A DNA stretch of 64,000 nt. Origin: Pisaster brevispinus (Eukaryota; Echinodermata; Asteroidea; Forcipulatida; Asteriidae). Shown here one piece after another: positions 47,577-59,506 of this stretch; position 1 is the stretch's first letter, and each line of letters starts with the position of its first letter. The notes beneath the pieces are model-generated. The model was not told the DNA's origin, did no database searches, and worked only from the letters and a program-made list of their open reading frames with translations. Made by a program: the position numbers and the translations under genes. The DNA is taken from contig JAMKCF010000004.1 in assembly GCA_023634235.1 (NCBI GenBank), positions 24,808,527-24,872,526 of the forward strand. The letters run 5' to 3'.

Positions 47577-48230
47577 AGTTGAAGATCCAAACAGAGTAAT
47601 TTCAAAATTTTCATCACTTCAGAATTGACACACACGTACACTGTCAGGCAAACATCATAAGTGTGAAGTTTCAGATCAATGCGTAACCCAGAAGTCACTA
47701 GACGTATATTAAGGGTGCACTTTTTGCAATCCTGTAACTCCCAATGTAATAATGCGATCATATTAACTTTGTAGATTGTTAATTATTGACAGGTGTTTTT
47801 ACATTATGAAATGCATCATGATGACATCATCACATGATTTTTATTATTGATTCCATTTTTGCCCCTTCAAATCACTCTAGCTACCTCAACTAATCAGCCA
47901 CAAGAGACCAAAGGTTTCACTTTGTGGGATGTAGGGATATATTAGGTCTTCATTTTATTTCGTGTGCGTTACCTCACAGCACCTCTACTTCCAATCAAAG
48001 AATCAAAACGGAAGTGCCTTGTAAATCAAAAGTGGCTAAATTTATGAAGTTACTTTCAACAATGTTCGTGTCTAGCAAGGGTCAACAGAAATATATATCC
48101 AGGATGTCACAATACGCAACAACGAGACTTAAGTAACCAATCACCGCACCAAGCATGTAGAGAATGGTCAAATGCTGTCACACTTAACAACCAAGTTGTG
48201 CACAAACACCATTGGGAACTAGGCAGGGGA
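47577..48230 (+). repeat. Diverged copy of the hairpin-ended repeat family
   Basis: Contains, in order, 'gtgtgaagtttcagatcaat', 'taactcccaatg', 'atgcgatcat', 'catgatgacatcatcacatg', 'aatcagccacaagagacca', 'gacctctacttcc'-like and 'ggaagtgccttgtaa'-like words that match 49680-50240. No terminal hairpins are visible; the copy is old and incomplete. Confidence 0.65.
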
Positions 48231-48837
48231 CGCACGCCTAGGAACACTATGGCACAGGTGGAAAAGAGTGCATGGGAAAGGAAGTGGGACGTAAGCTTGT
48301 TAATTGGAGATTAATGGTGGTAAGGTTGGAAGGAGTTGTGTTTCTTGGAGCTTGAAATTATAAAATAAACACTGGTAGTAGTAGTTGGATTTAGGGCTTA
48401 CATTACTTTTATCTGGGGGAAGAAAATGTCCTCATTTTCAAAATGTCAAAATTAAACAAGAGCATAACAACCAAAAACGTTGGCTAACTGTAATAATATC
48501 ATTAATATCAGCAGGTATTTAGAAATAAGAAATCAACCAAAGATAAAAGACAATATAATACCAATTTAGTACATTTATAGTTTAAAACAACAGGGCATTG
48601 CTCCAATACAAACAATTTATAACTGACATGGCAACATGAAGCTGCACACTGGAATGAAGACAAACAAAAATAATAAGAAGAAGAAAAAAAATCTCACAAA
48701 TGCATCAAGTAAACAGGAAAAATCAGCAGAATAGACGCAATTGTAACGACAATATAGTGTTGGGTGCTACTTGAGCAGCCGATAGATAAAGATGTTAGAG
48801 ATATACAGTAGACGACAGAAAGAGGAAGGCAGACATG

Positions 48838-49376
48838 TACTATGACGTCATCGGGGGTCACGTGACGCGGCATTAAAAGTGCCTTTTTTGAAGTCGTATA
48901 TCTCCGGAAGTATTAGTTCGATCATGTTAAAACTTGGTAGGTTGTTAGATATTGGCAAGTTCTTGTAAATTCTGAAATGATGTCATGATGACGTCATCAC
49001 GTGATTTTTTATGAATTTTTTCATTTTTTGCACCTTTAAGTCATGAAATGCTAGGGGAACATCGTATAACCAGTATTCAAATTTAAACAGGCTTGATAGG
49101 CTGTACAAGCTTCGAAAACGAAGTGACATCTTCATTTGTCAGGCTTGAATGATATGTCATAATGCATGAAAACAAACTGATGTCATCGTGACGTTATCAC
49201 TTGTCAAGTTATATTTCTTAAGGGTACAGTTTTACCAGATCTATCCTACAAAATTTATACTTGTATTATTAACTTGACTATGCACACAACATCAGACTTT
49301 CATATTCAGATTAGTTATTTGAAAATATTATTGGCGAAACAGCTTTGCATTTGTGCACAAATGCAATTATGTCTAG
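48838..49376 (+). mobile_element. 3' part of a hairpin-ended repeat, ending in CTAG
   Basis: Runs from 'tatgacgtcatcgggggtca' to '..ggcgaaacagct', a perfect hairpin 'gcatttgtg'/'cacaaatgc' (49348-49365) and a terminal CTAG followed by T. It matches 50060-50421 closely (same 'ctgaaatg', 'tgatgacgtcatcac' and 'attttttgcaccttt' words). The 5' part is absent, as if truncated. Confidence 0.7.
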
Positions 49377-49390
49377 TTTATTATTTTTTT

Positions 49391-50421
49391 AGCTGTTTTG
49401 TTGCGCAGCGCGGCGAAACAGCTCTTGTTTTCGTTAAAGTTTTTTTTATTATGTTTTTTTATTTATTTTTTTATTTTATTTGTCTGTTTCAGTAAAAAAA
49501 GCCGTTGAGATAACGCACGTTCGTTCTATGCGGCCTTTTGCATAGTTCCTAAAGAGCAATTGCAATGAAACTTTCAGTGATGAACGACATATGTGCAAAA
49601 TGATCCTATAACAATGATGTCATGATGACGTCATCACCTGTCACGTGACGTCATCTTAAATGTTTCTATTTTAAATATTTGAAAATCAGTAACAAATCAG
49701 CCCCAAGAGACCGTAGGTTTCTGTTTGCGGGATTGTATAGGGATAAATTAGGTTTTCATTTTATTCAGTGTGCGTGACCTCACATGACCTCTACTTCCGG
49801 TCGAAACCGGAAGTGCCTCGTAATTCAAAAGTGCTAAATGTTATGAAAATGCTTTCAACGATGTTAGTGTCTGGCAAGGGTGTGCATTTAAAAAAAAATA
49901 CAGATGACGTCACGATACACACGAGCGCCTTCTAGCGGCAGGTTGAAAACTGTTAAAAATGGACTTTTTGAAGATGTGTGTGGAGAAGTTTTGTGTAATC
50001 ACTTCAAAATTTACACACATGTTGACCTTCAGGCAGCCATCATATGTGTGAAGTTTCAGATCAATGATGTCATCGGGGGTCACGTGACGCGGCATTAAAT
50101 GTGCCTTTTTTGAAGTCGTATAACTCCCGAAGTATAAGTGCGATCATGTTGAAACTTGGTAGGTTGTTAAATATTGGCAAGTTCTTGTAAATTCTGAAAT
50201 GTCGTCATGATGACGTCATCACATGATTTTTTATGATTTTTTTCATTTTTTGCACCTTTTAGTCATAAATCCATGAATAGTCTTAATCCAAATTCTTTTT
50301 TAAACAGGCTTGATACGTCATAACTGCTTTGAATACCAACAAAACTTTCATAATCAGTTGAGTAATTTGAAAAAGTAATGGCGAAACAGCTCGGCATTTG
50401 TGCACAAATGCAATATGTCTA
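49391..50421 (+). mobile_element. Full-length member of the hairpin-ended repeat family
   Basis: The 5' end is a hairpin: 'agctgttt' ... 'aaacagct' around 'tgttgcgcagcgcggc' (49391-49423), then T-rich low-complexity sequence. The middle has CRE-like 'tgacgtca' words, 'acttccggtcgaaaccggaa' and blocks seen at 33.1, 47.6 and 48.8 kb. The 3' end has 'ggcgaaacagct' (the 5' stem again), then a perfect hairpin 'gcatttgtg'/'cacaaatgc' and CTAG followed by T. Hairpin plus CTRR before a T is the 3' signature of Helitrons, and a 5' stem-loop with a microsatellite is seen in HINE/DINE-type relatives. That assignment is inference; no Rep/Hel protein is present. Confidence 0.65.
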
Positions 50422-50819
50422 GTTCCTGTTTATTTCATTGCCCCTACAGCGTCCTTTAACGGGACGACCCGTTGTTTAACGACTTCCTAACTTTGTCAAT
50501 TACAGCCCTGCCCCTAAAAGAATTTCCCTACCTGTAAAAATGCCGGTTTTACTCCGTTATTTAAAATTCCATTTCCGGTTAATTTCACTTTGTTGCCCTG
50601 ACCAGAGCGTCATTTAACTGAAAAAAAATGTAATTCACTGAAACGCCAAATTTGCAATTATTACAGAAGCACAGCTTTTCCTGCAACTTTATTTTAGTCT
50701 CATAACTTCTGAAGAGAACACTTTAAAATGTCAATGATAAACCATTGTTTAACACTACTCAAAACACTTATATAACAATAATGCATACAGGGCATCATCA
50801 AGGGGTAGTTGAGATACAA

Positions 50820-51660
50820 ATACGGTTCTTCATACAAAAATCTGTTATCTGTCATGTTACATTGTTCCGCCTATTGTATAGATACATGTAGTCGTTTTAA
50901 TAAAGCATCGACACGAATCTCCTCACTTCACAGGCCTAACAATCCAAACAATTACCCCATCAAGGAACTAATTTGGGATCTAAGTTCAAACTCAAAAATT
51001 CAAATAAAACAACTCCAAAGACTAAGCTCAAATTTTAGAACTTTGTTTTCAGTAAAGCTAGTAAGGTTAGGAACTAGACATAAAGATGAAAGCAAACTGA
51101 CATTGTTCCTCCCATACAAAAAAATAAATAAAATACTTCATACAAAAATCTTTTATGTGGTGTTATATTTTTTCGCCCATTTTATAGATAGTTGTTTAAG
51201 TAAAGCATCCAAACAAATCTCTCACTTCACAGGCCTAACAACCCAAACAATTACCCATCAAGGAAATGTTTGGGATGAATGTTTCTATTTTTAAAAAAAA
51301 TTAAAGAAAACAAAAGCATCTCTCACGTAGCTCATTTTACTGTCTCTGAAAACAAAAATTTTGTTCTCTTCTGGTAAAGCCAAACTCATAAATTCAAATA
51401 AAACAACTCCAAAGACTTAATTCAAATTTTAGAAATTTGTTTTCAGTAAAGCTAGTAAGGTTAGGAACTAGACATAAAGATGAAAGCAAACTGACATTGT
51501 CCTCACATACAAAAAAAAAATACTTCATACAAAAATCTTTTATCTGTTATGTTATATTTTTTGCCCATTTTATAGATAGTCGTTTAACCCAAACAATTAC
51601 CCCATCAAGGAAATGTTTGGGATGAATGTTTCTTTGAAAAAAAATAAAAGAAAACAAAAG
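50820..51660 (+). repeat. Tandem repeat, unit 306-391 bp, three copies
   Basis: 'catacaaaaatct' followed by 'gcccattttatagata' recurs near 50831, 51137 and 51528; 'aattaccccatcaagg' and 'gtaaggttaggaactagaca' recur in step. Units differ by block deletions. Open frames in it reflect the repeat and have no domain. Confidence 0.75.
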
Positions 51661-53505
51661 ACTCTCTCTCGTAGCTCATTTTACTGTCTCTGCAGCAGAA
51701 CAAACACTTTGTTCTACTCTTTAATCAGGTCTTCCAGGTCAAGGGTCATTTGAAATAAACTTCCAGCACTCCTTCATCTACAAGTTCCACTCACTTTCGA
51801 ATGAATTCAGCTCATTCGCAAGCTTAAGCACACCTGGGTGGACTGTCTTCTTCTTCCCAGTTTTTGTTCCTTGCTGCGGGTTTATTCCAGCAAAATATCT
51901 GAAACAAAGATTTTTAAAAGGATCGTTTGTTTTTTAATTTCAAATTGCCATGAGCTGGACATTGTTAATGTTCATGGCATTGATGGACTTGAAATATGAT
52001 GGAATTTTATTTTTAATTTGTTTATTTCTTTCTTTCTTTATTTCTTTATGTGTTTTCTTTTTTGAGAGGGTATGTGTGTGACCCCACACACAGACATTTT
52101 AGTGGTTGGTATAAAATCCATTTTATATACAATCAAAATAGCAAGATATATAAAAACATATCCCCAGCCAGTTGCCATGATGATGGTTTTAAATATTGAA
52201 AAGCCATTGCAAAAGGAAAGGAAACACTTTGGATAATTTATTATAGAGCCATCTTCTTGGCAATTGACAACAGGTGACATTTTTATTTCAGCTCTCTATA
52301 GAATAGTACATTCACAGTGCCATTTTAGAAGGTAAATTCTGTTAAAAAAATTCCCAATGTTGCAAGCACAAAATGTATCCATGCATATCCTAAAGCCTTG
52401 GCTTCTGAAGGAAAACACTATCTGTAGTGATAATCAAATCATGTTTTAGGTGTTGGGTTGGGGCGGTCGTCATAAATGGCCATCCTCTTATTATTTTCAG
52501 GAAAAAAAAAATAGTTTGTGCTCTTCACTGGACATTTGGGACATTGGTTCCTTTCATTGGGAAGCACGGGCGTGAGGGGAGAGGGGAGTATAAAATGTCA
52601 TTTACTGTTACCTCTGAATAAACTCCATCACTCCTGCTGAGGTTGTAGGATACTGCAGATTGAAGATGTAGTAGGAACTGAACAACACACTGATAGCTGA
52701 GATAGGATTTGCCACATCAAGAACAACCACCTGTCCAATGGCAAGGGACCACTTTGTTGCTTCCAGTGGGTTTTTTAAGAACACAAATAGAGCAGTCATA
52801 TTAAAAACATGTTGAGGGTGGAGATACAAACATGCACCTACTACTTGTGTGATTATCTCTTGTCTGACCTGAATGCCGTGGTGCTGTGGATTTGCTCAGC
52901 CAAGATTTCTGATAGAGTGCCTCTGGTCTGGATGAACTAAGAGCATGTGTAGGTAATCTCAACATTGAGGAAGTAGTTAGATGGGGTAAACTGCGCAGGT
53001 ATGGGCACATCCAGTGCAAGAGTGATGTGGATGATGAGCCCAAGAAAGCACTTGAAGGACAACATTCCAGACAACCTGAAGTGCATTGACTTCAATCTTA
53101 TCCAATTCCAGGATGCATGGAGAAACACGATCAGAACAGGCTTACATGACCACAAATGCGTTCAACAAGAGATGTTAAACGCATTGAAGATGATGTAATT
53201 TCCCCTATAATCATATCTGCCACTACAGAAGGGCAATGTGAAATACAAAACTGGTTTACCTTTGTTTACAAGTGTATGTTTGACATAGGAAAACACTGCT
53301 AAATGGCCTATACTATTTTAAATTGAGTAGAGAAAGCAGAGAAACCATGGCCAGTTAGTGTAACCCTAACATCTTGTTTAATGTACCTGCACTGGCACCA
53401 ACTGAGGCATGTAGCACAAACCATGGAGGTAGAAATATGCCCAAACTATGTTGGCGTAGACCTGCAATGACAAAAAGCCAAGTACTGTACACATACTAAT
53501 ACTAA

Positions 53506-53523
53506 AGCCGTGTTCGCACTGGA
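53506..53523 (+). repeat. Left terminal inverted repeat of the Harbinger element
   Basis: agccgtgttcgcactgga, identical to the reverse complement of 59507-59524. A partial inverted copy ('ccagtgcgaacagct') lies inside at about 53576-53590, and looser copies ('ccagtgcggac') at about 53696 and near the right end. Confidence 0.95.
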
Positions 53524-53878
53524 CTTAATTTGGGCAAACTAACCGAGCCAATGGGTAACTTACCCATTTCAAGTCCAGTGCGAACAGCTCGGGTAACTTT
53601 CCTCACAGGTAACTTACCCACGCTGCGTGGGTAGTTTAACCGAGCCAAAGGTGCCCAGGAAGATTGACCAAGTCAGTTTAACCGAGCCAGAAAATCCAGT
53701 GCGGACGCGACGTCTCGGTTAAATCTTCCATCACCCGGTCAAATGATCACAGGTCACATCAGCCAGTGACCTTTCACCGGCCCCTCTAGATCACGCGCGT
53801 AAAACTGGCATCCTTTGTACACGGTTTATTGTTCTGTTAGTGTTAAGTCATACTGCGATACGTGTACAAATCATCATC

Positions 53879-55771
53879 ATGGCCGATTTTGTCGAAATAG
53901 TTAGATATTTGCTTGACATTAACAAACGTTCATCAACAACAAATAACTCAAGAACACGAAGAAGTGGAGTGCGTAAACTATGAGCAGCGTCAAATTCCAG
54001 TGGACGGCGCCTACGTTTGCTAAGATCAGCTGTAGAGGAACAGCAACGTTGCCAGTCGGAGGCCATCTTGAATCTTGCCGTCATGATCACTGGTTTCCGT
54101 GAGTAAAATCGGTTTAGATGTTGACAGAAAAAGAAAGTAGGCCCCCCCCCCAGATGTTGTTAAAAAAACGTTGTTTCCTTCAGCATTGTTTAACATTTCC
54201 ACGTGTATGTACCATTGTCCCTCAGTTTTCCGTCGATTCATGTACCGACATGATGACAGATGACCCGTACCTGCGTTCATACAGAGTATTTTTTAAAGCC
54301 GTTCAAAACGGTGGGCATTTATATTTATTTAAAAAGAAAATCTTGTCTTTTAGAGCCGGCCTTTTCCTGTCTGTCAGAGCAAGCATTGATAATTTGTGTC
54401 TGACCTACGAATTTACATATAAATCAACACTTTAGTGTTACACCTGCAAAACGTTGAATAAAACTCCAGTGTACATGTACATGGTCATGGACATGGAGTC
54501 AGTGTACATGTGTACATGTACATCATGTTGTATATGTAGTTTGTTTGCAAGGTAGCAACATAATTTGTTCATATGATGATATGATGATAATGTTGAAAAA
54601 TGAGAAAAAGCTGAGGCATTATTCAATTCTTATAAGTGTAATATATATATATTTTTTGGTATGTGCATAATTATTTTCAGTCATCACGATCTACACACCA
54701 ACGGTTACTATCTGGGCGAGGAACCGTAGCACCCAGTGGTGGGAAATAGATGTGCTTATGCAGTTCACCGATCTTCAGTGGTACGAGAAATTCCGCATGA
54801 CAAGGAGACCATTTCAATTGCTCTGCAACCAGCTGCACCCGTACATCACACGAAATGAAACGAGGATGAGACAACCAGTGAGTGAAGTCAAGTTGGTTGG
54901 CTTGACTCTCTATCGATTGGCAACAGGAGAGTCATTTCGCACCATCAGCAACTTGTTTGGAGTGGGTTGTACAACCGCATTTGATGGTTTTTGGGCAGTA
55001 TGCAGGAGCATAAGTACACACCTCAAACCATTGTATGTCAAGCGTCCTAAAGGAGAAGTTGTTCAGCGTATGCTGCAGGTGTTTGAACTCAAGTATGGTT
55101 TTCCCATGTGTGGTGGGGCAGTTGATGGAACACATATCCCTATCGTTGCTCCAGAGCACTATCACACTGACTGTTACAATAGGAAGGGATGGTACAGCAT
55201 TCTCCTTCAAGGTCTTGTCAACCATGAACTGAAATTTATTGACTTTGATGTAGGGCATCCTGGTAAGTGTCATGATGCGTATGTGTTTGAATCATCTAAA
55301 CTTTACCAGAAGTTGAACAGTGGCACTTTTTACCCTAAAATCACTAAAACAATAGAGGGCCAGGAAATCCCTATTGTAATCCTTGGAGATTCTGCTTACG
55401 CTCTACAAAATTTCCTCATGAAGCCATATCCAGAAGGCCTGGCAACAGATCAACAAAGGCGATTTAATGAAAGACTGAGTCGAGCTAGAATTCTAGTCGA
55501 ACATTCTTTTGGCCGTCTGAAGGGAAGGTGGCGTTGCATAATGAAGCGCAACGACTCCCAAGCTTCTAGTATGCCCATTGTGGTGACAGCGTGCATTGTC
55601 CTGCACAATTTCTGCGAGACATGGAACATTGACTTTGAAGATGAACATGTAAACAATGGACAAATTGAACAGCCTGATGCTGACTACAATCCCATTGAAG
55701 GAAATGAAGGGGATGGAGAACTAATTCGTGAAACCCTCATGCAACATTTCATAAATAACCCATACAGATGA
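53879..55771 (+). CDS. Harbinger DDE transposase (two exons, in-frame TGA in exon 1)
   Basis: Exon 2 (54681-55771) follows a TTATTTTCAG acceptor and is fully open. It includes STQWWEIDVLMQFTDLQWYE, a helix-turn-helix region (VKLVGLTLYRLATGESFRTI..LFGVG) and the catalytic DDE_4 domain: VDGTHIPI, VGHPGKCHDAYVFESS, ILGDSAYAL and the E of ILVEHSFGRLKGRWR. Counting from the codon at 54752, the acidic triad is D125, D213 and E250. Exon 1 (53879-54098) starts MADFVEIVRYLLDINK, ends at a GTGAGT donor, and joins exon 2 in phase (1+2). It has one TGA (53981-53983) in an otherwise open frame (..RSGVRKL, stop, AASNSSGRRLRLL..EEQQRC). A downstream ATG at 54083 would still give the catalytic core. A poly-A signal AATAAA lies at 55818. 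Known role: cuts and joins the element ends with help from the Myb-like protein. Confidence 0.88.
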
Positions 55772-56211
55772 AATTCATGTGTTCACAGAACAAACAAATT
55801 GCACTGCAGAGTTATAAAATAAAATTACATTAAACAAGAGTTTAACTTGGAGGACTTCATCTATTTGAAAATGAGTAAATCACAAAACTTAAACTTGAAT
55901 AAAAAATACGAGTGCTACATTTTCATGTTTAACCTTATATTTTATTTAAGCAAGAAATGACATAAATTGTATAACACTAAATACTATTGTTGGCAATAAC
56001 AATTTGAGGAAAATAAAACCAACAATAACTTGAACACCATTATGTATTTGATAGTTAATAAGACCTTTACATATTTAGTTGTACATGTATATTGCTTTTG
56101 TCAAAACTTGTACATATTTAACACTGAATAAAAAAGAAAAGAAAAGGGTACATGTATTTGGTCACTGTTTGTAAATACTGTCAACACTTGGTAATGAGAA
56201 CAATTTTATGT

Positions 56212-56612
56212 ACAAAAAAGAAACTTAACAATCCAAACATTATGGCTACTGCACTTATTGTCATCAATTGTACGTATTAAGCAAAAAAGAAACTTAACAA
56301 TCCAAACATTATGGCTACTGCACTTATTGTCATCAATTGTACGTATTTAGCAAAAAAGAAACTTAACAATCCAAACATTATGGCTACTGCACTTATTGTC
56401 ATCAATTGTACGTATTGAGCAAAAAAGAAACTTAACAATCCAAACATTATGGCTACTGCACTTATTGTCATTTAAGCAAAAAAGAAACTTAACAATCCAA
56501 ACATTATGGCAACTGCACTTGTTGTCATCAAGTGTACGTATTAAGCAAAAAAGAAACTTAACAATCCAAACACTAAGGCAACTGCACTTGTTGTCATCAA
56601 GTGTACGTATTA
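56212..56612 (+). repeat. Minisatellite, 69-bp unit, six copies
   Basis: 'aagaaacttaacaatccaaa' recurs near 56218, 56287, 56356, 56425, 56482 and 56551. Spacing is 69 bp each time except one of 57 (a 12-bp loss). It lies between the convergent 3' ends of the two Harbinger genes. The 23-codon peptides seen in both strands are artefacts of the 69-bp period. Confidence 0.9.
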
Positions 56613-56954
56613 AGCACCATTCCAAACCAAAAGTATTTGGTCAAAGTCTTCTTAATATAAACACAAAAGAAATAATCTTTTTTTGTTTTGAAATGAAATT
56701 AAGGTTGGTAAAAAATATATAAAGCTTTTTAAATTTAAATAGTTTTACCCGTACAATTATAAATAAACACATTTTTTAAAGTACTGTTAATTTACATGAA
56801 AAGTATCTACTTGGCACTTTCACTTCTGTTTGGCAAAATGGTCACTGAATGTAACTAATAATTGGACTGATAACTTATTAACTGGACTGTTAAAAAAAAA
56901 TAAATAAATAAATCCAAACAAATTATATGTCCACCATACTGTTAGTTTTGGTCA

Positions 56955-59184
56955 CTATTTTCTTGAGTCTTGCCAGAAGCAGGGGTTGCTATCACTTCCT
57001 TCAAAAGAGTTGTGGTCAATGTATGGGGGTATTACATCGCGGTTACTGTATGGTTGAGAGCGACCTTGATTGGAGTGACTGGCAGGTGTGGATCCACTTT
57101 GGGATTTCGCAAAGATGCCCGCCAGTTGGAGAAGGAGCTGGCCATTTTCGCGCATCCTACGTTCCTCAAGGGCCAGCTGTTCTCGTCGAAACTCCATTTC
57201 ACGTACCTCACATTCTTCCTCTCGGTTATCGCGCTGTCTTTCTTGTTCTTTTTCCCATAGGAACCGTTCCTTCTCTAATTGTAGCAGCGTCCCAGAAGAC
57301 TCGTCCCGTTGTTTCTGCTGAAACTCAATTAGCTTTGAGATGGATTGGTCGATAGCACCTTCAATTTGAGACTTTCTTCCACGTCTTTTTCTGCGCACAG
57401 TTCCTGAAATTAAAGAATAAAATATTAAGTTGGCACATGATTAACAATTCTACGTGTGTCATATTCAACAGATCTCGTAACCACATGTTAATATTTTCTG
57501 TTGCTGAAAAGTGAAGTCATTTATTGAACATCGCTTAAAGTTGCATGACAAAAAACCTTAACAATGAAAAATGTTTTTAGATTCAGTTTTAAAGGCCAGA
57601 AACCAATGTATATCTGCACAGAAATTCTCATTAGCAGAATTTAATTTCCAGAAAAAGCACCGAGCATAAAGTGCTTATCACACATTGCTGTAGGGTAAAT
57701 CAAATTAATGTTCCAAATAGTCTTTGATGATCTTGTGTTTCAAACCTAGCAGGGAATTTTATGTAGAACCGTTGAAAACAGCTACATAAATTATAATCAT
57801 ACCATCATGTTTTGGGAGCTTTGCTTGCGGTTTACTTGGTCCTGGTAAATCAGCAAGTTCGTCAGTACCACTCACAGTTGACTGATTCCAGGAATCGTCT
57901 TGGCTGTCTGGGGTGTCCAAATTGTCCATTTCAATGTCCGAATCTGCACAAAAGTAAAATACAATGTATAGGTTTATGAGGGTGAGAAATCCAAATAATA
58001 AACGATTGGAAGGATTTTAGTTGTTTTTATATCACATGTAACACTGGGTGAATACCATTGGTAATGATTATATTTGGCGTAAAACAAAACTTCTTGTTCT
58101 ACATTTAAGCAGCCGACTTGTTTAAACCTTGCATAATGCTCTTTAGACATTTCAAGACGTTCATTGTATGGAACATTGTTAAAAATATGAATTTTATTAA
58201 ATAATAAAATACTAAACAAATCATACACTTCATCGGAGTTAGCAGTGAGTGACATTTGGTCTTAATAAAACAATAAATGTCTATAACCAGAAAATGTAAT
58301 TACCTTCTATGTTGAAGTTTGCTGAAGTGGGACGTGTCTCATCCTCATCGCCCAACTCTTCATCGGAACTCAGGCTGGCATCCATGTGGTGGTGAGCCAT
58401 GGCATTGTTCATGGGCCGTCTCCCTGTAAATAGATACATAAGTCACAGAATATTATTAGGCCTGAGTTTATTAAAGAAATGCAATGTGGTAGGAAATTCA
58501 TGTGGTATTGGGTATGAGTTAAAAACTCATTTATGTCAACTCAGGCCAAATTGTGCTGTTATTGCATGTTTTTTGTCCATTATTTAAAAATAGGGGGTTT
58601 ACACTACAGCCTATTTTCGCTGTTTGTGTTTAAGTAAAGAATTAGGTCTGATGTTAGTCTAACGCTAAATGTCGCCATGTATTATTATTCTTTCTTTGCC
58701 AATCAAAAAAGATTTTCGGACGTTAGAACGTACATGCAGTGATAATTTGCCTAGGGGTAGGGTTTATAAAGGCTTTTAGCCATGCACCCCGGCCCCCCAC
58801 CAAACCATGCTTACTAAGTTAAAACTTACCAAGTATTTCGTCCAGTTCATCGTAAAACGGAGAGGATGCCCGTCCACGTCCTGATGAGTTGTTAACCTTC
58901 TTCGCCTTTCTGTATTTCTTCCGAAGATACTCGATTCTATCCTTCAAAGATTCCTATGTGTTGTATGGGCAATCTGGAAATCGCTCCACAAATGCTGTGC
59001 GTATGTTACCCCATACCCGCGAGTTGTACTTCATTCCTTCGAAGCCCTCCTGGGTTTTTTTCTCTCCCCAAATTTCTATTAAACCGTGTGTCTCGGCGTG
59101 AGACCAATTTCGTTTTCTTTTTGTTGCCACTGCTCTGTCACCAGCACCTTTTCGTTTTCGGTTATTTTCTGTCTTGTCCGCCAT
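56955..59184 (-). pseudogene. Harbinger Myb/SANT-like DNA-binding protein gene, four exons, broken
   Basis: Exon 1 59184-58830 (MADKTENNRKRKGAGDRAVA; trihelix/Myb-like domain with NWSHAETHGLIEIWGE, VWGNIRTAFVERFP, IEYLRKKYRKAKK), exon 2 58425-58304, exon 3 57943-57803 (acidic), exon 4 57403-56955 (KRRGRKSQ, then a Glu/Arg/Gln-rich coiled coil, stop). Donors and acceptors are consensus. Two breaks: TAG at 58954-58956 inside the Myb-like domain (PYNT, stop, ESLKDRIEYL), and a 2-nt gain (TG) near 58380 in exon 2 that shifts HHHMD away from LSSDEELGDEDE. Exons 3 and 4 follow in phase after the shift. In Harbinger elements this protein binds the ends and brings the transposase to the nucleus. Confidence 0.85.
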
Positions 59185-59506
59185 CACAGAACGAAAACTT
59201 GAACGAAGAAAACAATGTTGAGAGCTAGCGTCGGAAACAAACGTACTTGACTGTGTATTAAAAGCGTGAAGCAAGTAAACATCGCGGGGGCCGGGACGAC
59301 GCGCGCGAGTTTGAGTTGTGCATCCGGTCAAGTCGCGGTCATAGGTCACGCAGGGCGCCCTCTTTATTGTTTTGGAGCCAGCTCGGTTAGTTTACCCATG
59401 GTCTCGGTAATTCTACCTGCATCAAATAAATCCAAGTGCGGACAGTGGGAAGATTAACCCATCGGAATGTTACCCGACGTCATGGTAAAGTTACCCAAAA
59501 TGTTTA

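Noticed and set aside
56277..56722. Repeat peptides on both strands inside the Harbinger element
   Set aside because: Caused by the 69-bp tandem unit (23 codons).
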